From Microglena sp. YARC (taxonomy: Eukaryota > Chlorophyta > Chlorophyceae > Chlamydomonadales > Chlamydomonadaceae): a stretch of 64,000 nt of DNA. Numbering within the stretch: the first letter of the stretch is position 1; every line of letters starts with the position of its first letter. Positions 52,241 to 64,000 of this stretch are shown here, in pieces. Position numbers and translations under genes: made by a program. The stretch covers positions 16,726,502 to 16,790,501 of the forward strand of contig CM039466.1 in the NCBI GenBank assembly GCA_022414725.1, given 5' to 3'. The notes under the pieces were generated by a model, which made no database searches, was not told where the DNA came from, and worked only from the letters and a program-made list of their open reading frames with translations.

Positions 52241-55200
52241 TACATGCGGTGCACTGCGCACCGCACACTGCACAATGCATCATGATCACAATAATGCATT
52301 AATTGCATAATGCACACTGCACAATGATCATTGATCACAGCTGCATGATGCACAATGTACAATGATCACAATAATGCATAATGCACACTGCACAATGCAT
52401 CATGATCACAGGCATGCAGATGGCACATGTACAATGGATCACAATAATGCATAATGCACGCTGCACAATGCATTCATGATCACAATATGCATAATGCATT
52501 AATGCACACTTGCCACAATGCATCATGATCACAGGCATGCATGATGCACCCAATCATCATGATCCACAATAATGCATCATGCTACTGCGCACATGGCACA
52601 ATGCATACTGACACAGGCATGCAGAGCACAATGTCAATGATCACAATATTGCATAATTGCATAATGCCACACTGCCACAATGCTCATGATCACAGGCATT
52701 GCATGATGCACCAATGTTACAATGATCACATAATACATAATGCATTAATGCACACGCACAATGACATCATTGATTCACAGGCATGCTGAGCACAATGTAC
52801 AATGACTCACAATAATGCAAAATGCATAATGCACAGCACAATGCTCATGATCACAGGCATGGATATGCAAAATGTACAATGACACAATAATGCATAATGC
52901 CATCATGCACACTGCACAAGCGGCATGATCACAGGCATGCATGATGCACATGCTACAATTGATCACAATATGCTATGCATAATGCACACTGCACAAGGCA
53001 TCATGATTCACAGGATGCATGATGCACAATGTACAATGATCACAATAATGCATATGCAAAATGCACACTGGCACAATGCATCATGATCACAGGCTGCATG
53101 ATGCACATGTACAATATCACAATAATGCATAATGCATTAATGCACACTGCACAATGCATCATGATCACAGCATGCAGATGCACAATGTACAAATGATCAC
53201 AATAATGCACAATGCATTAATGCCACACTGCAAACTTGCATCATGAATCACAGGCATGCATGATGCACAATGTACAATGGATCACAATATTGCAAATGGG
53301 CATAATGCACACTGCACAATGCATCATGTTATCACAGGCATGCATGATGCACAATGTACAATGATCACAATAATGCATACATGCATAATGGCACACTGCA
53401 CAATGCATCATGATCACAGGCCATGACATGATGCACAATGTACACTGATCACAATAATGCATAATGCATAAATGCACACTGCACAATGCATCATGATCAC
53501 AGGCATGCTGATGCACAATGTACAATGACACAATAATGCATAATGCATAATGCACACTGTACAATGCATCATGTCACAGGCATGCATGATGCACAATGTA
53601 CAATGATCACAATAATGCATAATGGCACGCTGTACAATTTTGGGGGGGCATTCCCATGATCACAATAATGCATAATGCATAAATGGGCACACTGCACAAT
53701 GCATCATGATCACAGGACATGCATGATGCACAATGTACCAAATGATCACAATAATGCATAATGCATAAGCACACTGCACAATGCATCATATCAAGGCATG
53801 GCTGATGGCACAATGTACAATGATCACAATAATGCTAATTGCATAATTGCCACTGCACAGCATCAATAATCACAGGCATGCATGATGCACAATGACAATT
53901 GATCACAATTTTAATGCATAATGCCATAACTGCAACTTGACAACTGCATTATCATGATCACAGCATGCATGATGCACAATGTACAATGATCACAATAATG
54001 CATAATTGCATAATGCACACGGCACAATGCATCCATGATCACAGGGCATGCATGATGCACAATTGTACCCCAATGATCACAATAATGCATAATGCATAAT
54101 GACACTGCACAATGCATCATGATCAACAGGCATTGCATGATGGCACAATGTACAATGATCACAATAAGGCATAATGCATAATGACACAAGCACAATGCAT
54201 CATGATCACAGGCATTGCATGATGCACAATGTACAATGATCACAATAATGCACAATGCATAATGCAACTGGCCACAATGCATGCATGATCACATGCATGC
54301 ATGATGCACAATCACAATGCCCTCAATGATCACAATAATTGCACAATGCATAAGCACACTGCACAATGCATCTGGATCACAGGCATGCATTGATGCACAA
54401 TGTACAATGATCACAAAATGCATTAATGCCACGCCGCACAAGCATCATGAATCCACAATAATCTAATGCATAATGCACACTGCACAATGCATCATATCAC
54501 AGGCATGCATGATGCACAATGTACAATGAATCACCATATGCATAATGCATAATGCAACAACCTGCATCATGATCACAGGCATGCATTGATGCACAATGTA
54601 CAATGATCACAAATAATATAATGCATCATGCACCACTGCACAATTGCATCATGATCACAGCATCATGATGCAAAATGTACAATGATCACAATAATGCATA
54701 ATGCCATATTGACACAGCACCTGCATCATGATCACAGGACATGCATGATGCACAATTGGTACACATGATCACAATAATGCCCACAATGCTAAAGCACACT
54801 GCCACAATGCATCATGAATCACAGGCATTCATGGATGCACAATGTACAATTGATCACAATAATGGCATGAATGGCAAATGCACACTGCAACACTGCATCA
54901 TGATCACAGGCATGCATGATGCACAATGTACCAAATGATCCACAATTATGCATAATGGCATATGCACACTGCACAATGCATCATGACACAGGCATGCATT
55001 GATTGCACAATGTACAAATGATCACAACTCATGGCATAATGCAAATGCACACTGCCACAATGCATACTGATCACAAGCATGCATGTGCCACAATGGCTAC
55101 AATGATCACAAAATGCATATGCATAATGCACCACTGCCACAATGCATTCATGATCACAGGCATGAGATGCAACAATGGTACAATGATCACATAATGCAAT

Positions 55201-58200
55201 CCATCGCCGGCTGCCACAATGCATCCGCATCACTAATAATGCATCATGCATAATGCGCACTGCACAATGCATTACTGATCACAAGGCAATGCATGATGCA
55301 CAATGTACAATGATCACAATAATGCATATGCATAATGACCTGCACAATTGATCATGATCACAGGCTGGCATGTGCACAATGTACAATGAATCACCAATAA
55401 TGCTATGCATAAGCACAATGCATCATGAATCACAATAATGCATAATGCATTAATGCACACATGCCACAATGCATCATGATCCACAGGCATGCATGATGCA
55501 CAAATGTACAATAGATCACAATAATGCATATGCACGCTGCACAATGCATCATGATCACAATATGCATTAATCATAATGCACACTGCACAATATCATGATC
55601 ACAGGCATGCATGATGCACAAGTACAATGATCACAATAATGCTAATGCATATGGCACATGCATCATGATCACAAATAATGCTACATGCATAATGCACCAA
55701 CTGACAATGCATATGATCACCAGGCATGCATGATGCACAATTGGACAATGATCACAATAATGCACAATGCATAATGACACTGCACAATGCTCATATTCAC
55801 AGGCATCATATGCTACAATGTACAATTCATCGACATAATGCATAATGCATTAATGCACACTGCACAATGCATCATGATCACAGGCATGGCATGATGCACA
55901 ATGTACATGATCACTAATAATGCACTAATGCATAATGCACACTGCACAATGCATCACTGATCACAGGCATGCATGATGCACAATGTACATGATCACAATA
56001 TGCATAATGCATTGAATGCACACGTGCCACAATGCATCATGATACAGGCATGCATATGCCACAATGTACAAATGATCCAATAATGCATAATGCATAATGC
56101 ACACTGTACCAAGGCATCACTGCATCACAGCATGCATGATGCAACAATTTACAATGATCACAATAATGCATAATGCACGCTGTACAATGCATCAGTTGGA
56201 TCACAATAATGCATAATGCATAATGCACACTGCACAAATTGCATCATGATCACAGGCATGCATGATGCACAATGTACAATGATCAACAATGATGATAATG
56301 ATAATGCACACTGCATCAATGCATACTGATCACAAGCAATGCAAAATGATGCAACAATGTACCATGATCACAATAATCATAATGCATAATGCACACTGCA
56401 CTGCATCATGATCAACAGGCATGCATGAATGCACAATGACAATGCATCCATGCATGCTGCACAATGCATCATGACACAATAATGCATCATGATAATCGCC
56501 TGCACAATGCATTGGGGATCAGACTGTGCTGTACAATGAATCACATATGCGTTGCTAATGGCACACTGGCACAATGATCAAGATCACAGGCATGCATGAA
56601 TGACACATGTACCAATGATCACAATAATGCAATAATGGCTATAATGTCAAACGAGCATCATGATCAAAATACATGCATAATGCATAATGCACACTGCCAA
56701 CAATGCATAAGGCGAGGAGTCACAGGACATGTAGACTCGCACAATGTATACAGTGAATCACAATAATGCATAGATGCACCGCTGCAACAATGCAATACAT
56801 GATTCACAAAGGTATAGCAATAAATGCAGTAATGCACACTGCACAATGCCATCAATGAAATCACAGCATGCAATGATGCATCAATGTACAATGATCACAA
56901 TAATGCATAATGCCATAATGCACACTGCACAATGCATCAATGATACAGGCATGCATGATGCACAATGTACAATGGATCATCAAAATAATGCATAATGCAT
57001 AATGCACACTGCACAATGCATCATGATCCACAGGCAATGCAATGATGCACCAATGTACAATGATACAATAATGATAAATGCATATGCACACTGCAACAAT
57101 GCATCATGATCACAGGGCATGCATGATGCAACAATGGTACAATGATCACAATTATGCATAATGCATAAATGCACATGCACAATGCATCATGAAATCCGAG
57201 GCATGCATGATGCACAAATGTACAATGAATCACAATAATGCATAAATGCATAATGCAAACAGCACAAAATGCACATGATCACAGGCCATGCATGAAATGC
57301 ACAATTACAAGATCACAATAATGCACAATGCATAATGACACCTGCACAATGGCATCATGATCCACAGGGCATGCATGATGGCACAATGCAACAATGTACA
57401 ATGATCACAATAAATAGCACAATGCATAATGCACACTGCACAATGCATCATGATCACAGGCATGCATGATTGCACAATGTACAATGATCACAAATAATGC
57501 TAATGCACGCTGCAACAATGCATCAATGATCACAATAATGCAATAATGCATAATGCATCACTGCACAATGCATCATGATCACAGGCCAATGCATGATGCA
57601 CAATGGTAAACAATGATTCAAATAAATGCATAATGATAATGTCCACAATGCATCATGATCACGAGGCATGCAAGATGCATCCAATGTCAATGCATCACAA
57701 TAAGCAATGCCATAATGCACACTGCACAATGCATCATGATCACAGGCAATGCATGAATGCAAAATGTAAATGATCACAATAATGCATAATGCATAATGCA
57801 CCAGCACAATGCCATCATGATCACAGGGCATGCATGATTGCACAAATGTACAATGATCACAATAATGCACAATGCAATAATGCACACTAGCACAATGCAT
57901 CCATGATCACAGGCAGCATGGAAATGCCACAATGTACAAAAATGAATCAACAAATAATGCCATAAGCTAATGCACACTGCACACTGCACAAGATCACAGG
58001 CATGCATGATGCCACAATGTACCAATGATCACAATAATGCATAATGCATTAAATGCACACTGCACCAATGCATTCATGATCACAAGGCATGCAAGATGGC
58101 ACAATGTACAATGGAAATCACAATAATGCATAAATGCATAATGCCACACTGCACAATCATACTGATCCAAGCAATGCATGATGCACAATGTACAAATGAA

Positions 58201-61200
58201 TCAACAATAATGCATAATGCATAAGCACACTGCAACAATGCTATCAATGATCAACAGGCATAGTTCTGATGCAAACATGTTACAATGATCAAACAATGAA
58301 TGCATAATGCCGCTGGCAACAATTGCAGGATCATGATCAACAATAATGCATCATGCATAATGCGCGACTTGCACAATGCATTACTGATCAACAGGCCATG
58401 CATGATGCACAATGTTTTACAATTGAATTCCACAAATAATGCATAATGCATAATGCACACTGCACAATGCCATCAATGAATCACAGGCATGCATATGCAC
58501 AATGTGACAATGGATCACAATAATGCACATATGCATAATGACAACAATGCCATCATGGAAGTCACAAATAATATTAATGCATAATGCACACTGCACAATG
58601 CATCAATGATCACAGCATGCATGATGCACAAATGTACCAATGATCACAATAATGCATAATGCACGCTGCACTAATGCATCATGATCACAATAATGCAATA
58701 ATGCATAATGCACACTGCACAATGCATTCAATGATCAAGGCCATCAGCATGATGCCAAATGTACCAATGATCACAAAATAATGCATAATGCATAATGCAC
58801 AAATGCATCATGAATCACAGGCATGCATGATTGCAAACAATGTACAAATGATCACAATAATGCAATAATGCAATATGGCACACTGCAAATGGCATCATGA
58901 TCAACAGGCAATGCATGATGCCAAAATGTACAATGATCAAATAAATGCATAAATGCATAATGCCACACAGCACAATGCATCATGATCAACAGGCATGCAG
59001 ATGCACAAGTAAAACAATGATCACAATAATAGCCAAATGCATAATGCACAACTGCACAATGCATTCATGAATCACACAGCATGCATGAATGCAACAGTAC
59101 AATTGATCACAATAATGGCTAATGCATTTAATGCAACACTGCACAATGCATCATTGATCACAGGCAGCATGATGCCAATGTACAAATGATCACAATAAAG
59201 CATAATGCATAATGCACAACTGCACAATGCAATCATGATCCACAGGCAGCATGATGCCACAAATGTACAATGATCACAATAATGCATAATGCATAATGCA
59301 ACACTGCAAACAATGCAGTACTGATTCACAAGCATGCATGATGCAAACAATGTAACAATGAATCACACAAATAAATGCATAATGCATAATGCAGCAACTG
59401 CACAATGCAATCATGATCACGGCAATGCATGATGCCACAATGTTAACAAATGATCACATAATGCATAATGCAACGCTGTGCCACAAGCAGTCAATGATCA
59501 CAATAATGCATCAATGCAATAATGGCGCACCTGCACATGCATACTGGATCCACAGGCATGCATGAATGCACAATGTACAATGAATCACAATAATGCATAA
59601 TGCATAAATGCACAACTGAGCAAAAATGCATCATGATCACACAAGGCCCAATGCATGATCATTCTAAGGTAACAATGATCAACAAATATGGGTCCCATAA
59701 GCATAATGCACAACTGCACAATTGCATCCCATGATCAAGAAAAAAAAAAAAAAAGCGCATGCAAATGATGCACAATGTACAATGATCACAATAATTGCAA
59801 ATGCAATAATGACAATGCATAACATGAATCACAGGCATGCAGGATGCACAATGTACAATTGATCACAATAAATGCATAATGCATAAATGCACACTGCCAA
59901 CAATGCATCATGAACTGGGAGGCATTGCAATGGATGCACAAATGTAACCAATGATCACAAATAATGCATAATGCATAATGCCACCAGCACAAAATGCAGT
60001 CATGATCACAGGGCCAATGCATGACACGCAGATGATCTGCACATAATGGCAATAAATGCTATTTGCAATCAGAATCACAGCATGCATGATGCACAATGTA
60101 AACAATGATCACAATAATGCACTTAATAATGCACACTGCACAATGCAATTGATCAACAGGCTATGATGCCACAACAATTGTACAATCATGAATCCAATAA
60201 ACTGCTTAATGCATAATGCACAATGCATGATATCACAAAATGCATAATGCATAATGCACACTGCACAAGCATCATTGATCACAGCATCATGATGCACAAT
60301 GTACACATCGATCACAATAATGCTAATGCACTCTGCACAATGCATCATGATCACAATAATGCAAATGCATAATAGGCACACTGCACCAATTGCATCATGT
60401 CAACAGGCATGCATGGATGCACAATGTACAATGATCACATTAATGCATGAATGCATAATGCACAATCATCATTGATCCACAGGCATTGCATGATGCACAA
60501 TGTACAATGATCACACTAATGCATAATGCATAATGTACACTGCACAATGCTCATGATCACAGGCATGCAATGATGCAAAAATGTACAATGATCACAATAA
60601 TGCAATAATGCATAATGCACCACAGCACCAATGCATCGGATCACAGCATGCATGATGCACAGTACAATGATCAACAATAATGCACAATGCATATTGGCAA
60701 CTGGCACAATGCATCTATGATCACAGGCATGCATGATGCACAATGTAAAATGAATCACAATAACTGCTATAACCTGCATATGCACACTGCACAATGCATC
60801 ATGATCACAGGCATGCATGATTGCACAAATGTACAATGATCACAATAATTACCAAATGCCCATCCATGATCACAATGCATAATGCATATGCACCACTGCA
60901 CAATGCATCATGATCACAGGCATGCATGATGCACAATGTACAATGCTCACAATAATGCATAATGCATAATGCACACTGCACAATGCATATGATCACAGGC
61001 ATGCTGATGCACAATGTTACAATGATCAAATAATGCCATAATGCATAATGCACACTGCACAATGCATGGCATGATCACAGGCAATGCTCACTGATGCACA
61101 ATGTACAATGATCACAATTAATGCATTTAATGCATAATGCACACTGCACAATTGCATCTGATCATGGCATGCACAATGGATGCCATGCGACACAGCATGC

Positions 61201-64000
61201 ATGCATGATGCACAATGTACAATTAAGCATCACATCATAATGCATAATGCCACTGCCCACCAATGCTCATGATACACAGGCATGCATGATGCACACATGT
61301 TACAATGGACCTCACAATCATGCACAATGCATAATGCACACTGCACAATGCATCAATGAATACACAGGCCATGCATGATGCAACAAATGGTACAATGATC
61401 ACAATAATGCATTTAATGCATAATGCACACTGCACAAGCATCATGCTTCAGATCAAGGCATGCATGATGCACAATGTACAATGATCACAATAATGCATAA
61501 TGGCATTACATGCCACACTGCACAATGCATTCATTGATCACAGGCATGCATAGCACAATCTGTTAAATGATCAATAATTGCATAAATGCATAATGCACAC
61601 TGCACAATGCATCATTGATCACAGGCATGCATGATGAACACAATGTACAATGATCCACGAATAATGCATATGTATACCCATGCACACTGACAATGCATCA
61701 TTGATCACAGTGCATGCATGATGCACAATTGTGACAATGATACACAATAATGCAAATGCACGCGTGTACATTGCATAGTGAATCCCACAATAATGCATAA
61801 TGCAATGAATCACCACTGCACAAGCATCATGATCACAGGCATGCATGATGCCACACATGTAGCAATAATACACAAATAGGATGCATCATAATGCACACTG
61901 CACAATGCATCCTATGATCACAGGACATGCTGTATCACAATTGACAATGATCACATTAATGCATATGCATAACACTGCACCCATCGTCTGATCACAAGGC
62001 ATGGCATGATGCACATACACCTGTTACAATTGATCACAATAATTGCACAATGCCATAATCACCACTGCATCAATGCATCATGATCCACAGGCATGCATGA
62101 TGCCACAATGTACAATGATAACAATGAAATGCATATGCATAATGCACACTGCACCAATGCATCATGATCACATCATGCATGATGCACAATGTAACAATGA
62201 TCACCAATAATGCATAAGCATTAATGCACACTGCACAATGCATCATGAATCACAGGCATGCATGATGCACATTGTACAGATGATCACAATAAATGCATTA
62301 ATTGCAAAATGCACACAGCACTAATGCATATTTGCATCAACAGGCAGCATGCATGCCACAATGTACATGATCCAATAATGCACAATGTTCATATGCACAC
62401 TGCACAATGTACAATCATGATACACAGGCGATGGCATTGATGCCATGCACCAATGTACAGAGTGATCCAGAGTCCAATGCACAATGCATAATGCACACTG
62501 CACAATGCAATCATGATCACAGGCAGGCATGCATGCTGATGACAATGTACAATGATCACAATTAATGCATAATGCACGCTGACACATATCAGCGATCATG
62601 ATCACCAATAATGCACCTAAATGCATAATGGCACACTGCCATGCATCATGATCACAGGCATGAATGATGCACAATGTACAATGCACAATAATGCATTAAT
62701 GCATAATGCACAAGTGGCAATCATGATCACATGGCTGCATGATGCACAATGTACAATATGATCACCAATAATGCATAATGCATAATGCCACACTGCACAA
62801 TGCTCATGATCACAGGCATGTCCATGATGCAAAATGTTACAATGATCACAATAATTGCAAATGCATAATGCACACAGCAATGCATCATGATCACAGGCAT
62901 GCATGAATGCCCATCTAATGTTACATATGAATCACGATCCTAAAGTAGCACAATGCATTTAATGCACCACTGGCACAAGAATCGCAATGCATGATCACTA
63001 GGCATGCATGGATGCACAATGTACAATGATTCACAATTAAATGCATAATGCATAATGCACACTGCACAATGCATCATGATCACCAGGCATGCATGATGCA
63101 CAATGGTACAATGCATCACAATAATGCATAATGCCATGCACACTGCACAGAGTGATGCATCATGATCACAACAAGGCATGCATGCATGCATGCATGACAC
63201 AAGTGCCTGACAATGATCACAATAAATGCATAATGCAATGATCATGATCACAGCATATGATGCACAAATGTACAATGATCCACATCCACATGGATACATA
63301 ATGCATTAATGCATGCACACTAATGATCACAATGATCAGCAAATGCATAATGGCACCAATGCATCGATTGATCATGATGCACAATGTACAATGATCAATG
63401 ACACTCACAATGCATCATATCACGGCAATAATTGTACCAATCATCACAATAATGCCACAACAAGCACAGGCATATATGCACACACAATGCGGCCTGCACA
63501 ATGCACATGCATCATGTCAATGCATAATAAACATTGATCATTATGGCATGCATGAATGTGTATATGCACATGCATGTACCAATTAATGCATCACAATGAA
63601 TGCACAATTGATCACATGCAAATGGTAATGCACACAATGCCAAATGCACATGCATGATCACACGCATGCATGATGCACAATGTACAATGATCACCAATAA
63701 TGCATGCACACTGCACAATGCATCAATGATCACTGATGATGCATGCATGAGCAAATGCATGCATGGCACTACTTGCACAACCATCAATCCTGATCACATG
63801 CATACCACATGCATGCATAATGCACACTGCACAATGCATATTCCACAGCATCATGATGCATGTACAATGATAATTATGCATAATGCATAATGCACAATGC
63901 ATGATCACAGGCATGCATGCATGATGCACAATGTACAATGACATAATGCATGCACACTGCATGCATGCATGATGCACAATGTACAATGATCACAATGCAT
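52241..64000. repeat. 80-bp satellite, about 147 degenerate monomers, runs off the window
   Basis: The consensus unit holds, in order, CATGATCACAGG, CATGCATGATGCACAATG, TACAATGATCACAATAATGC, two ATAATGC steps and ACACTGCACAATGCAT, about 80 bp. Copies carry many one-base insertions and deletions. The unit itself is built from shorter TGATCACA, ATGCATAATGC and GCACAATG motifs. All frames here (Cys/His/Ile-rich on minus) follow from the repeat and are not genes. Confidence 0.97.

Noticed and set aside
52241..64000. Many Cys/His-rich frames in the 80-bp satellite that look like zinc-finger peptides
   Set aside because: They come from the repeat unit, rotate between frames and are broken by indels.
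52241..64000. CRISPR-like array of repeats
   Set aside because: No unique spacers, no cas genes, eukaryotic context. It is a plain tandem satellite.

Overview
This is nuclear DNA of a eukaryote, made almost entirely of mobile elements and satellite DNA. It holds a Ty3/gypsy chromovirus, three tandem DIRS-type (tyrosine-recombinase) retroelements, remnants of non-LTR elements, kilobases of satellite and a 1,000-N assembly gap. No host gene is convincingly recognisable. The species cannot be named from this sequence. The recombinase gene that diverges from gag/RT recalls the kangaroo-type DIRS elements of volvocine green algae, so a green alga is my best guess, at low confidence. Frequent one-base homopolymer indels and very noisy satellites suggest a long-read assembly that is not fully polished.

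Layout. 1-5554: a 21-bp minisatellite, two decayed pieces that look like C-terminal tails of non-LTR retrotransposons (2080-2493 minus, 4185-4565 plus), poly-C/poly-G tracts and a MITE-like hairpin segment. 5555-33503: a tandem run of three DIRS-like elements. Element I (5555-12465) carries gag and RT-RNase H on the plus strand and no recombinase. Element III (12466-15531) carries only the recombinase gene, cut in two by a precise inversion. Element II (15536-33503) carries gag and RT-RNase H on the minus strand plus a divergent recombinase gene. A 9,820-bp chromovirus (22405-32224, minus strand) sits inside that recombinase gene and is bounded by a 5-bp target duplication. 33503-37175: non-autonomous elements with long inverted termini. 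37176-41933: short-motif arrays and unassigned DNA. 41934-49252: a 169-bp satellite. 49253-50252: gap. 50253-52240: unassigned single-copy-looking DNA. 52241-64000: a noisy 80-bp satellite that runs off the window.

How the parts relate. The three DIRS-like elements abut at a short palindromic junction: 13-base arms (GCATTCARGTAAT and its complement) on either side of GTCG. This has the form of a tyrosine-recombinase crossover site. The inversion that splits the recombinase gene of element III has one breakpoint exactly at such a junction and the other inside the gene, with no base lost or gained. Reversing it in thought restores both the recombinase frame and the missing junction. The region therefore reads as a record of recombinase-driven tandem integration and inversion, followed by a recent chromovirus insertion. 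Between them the elements hold gag, RT-RNase H and recombinase, but no single copy has all three intact.
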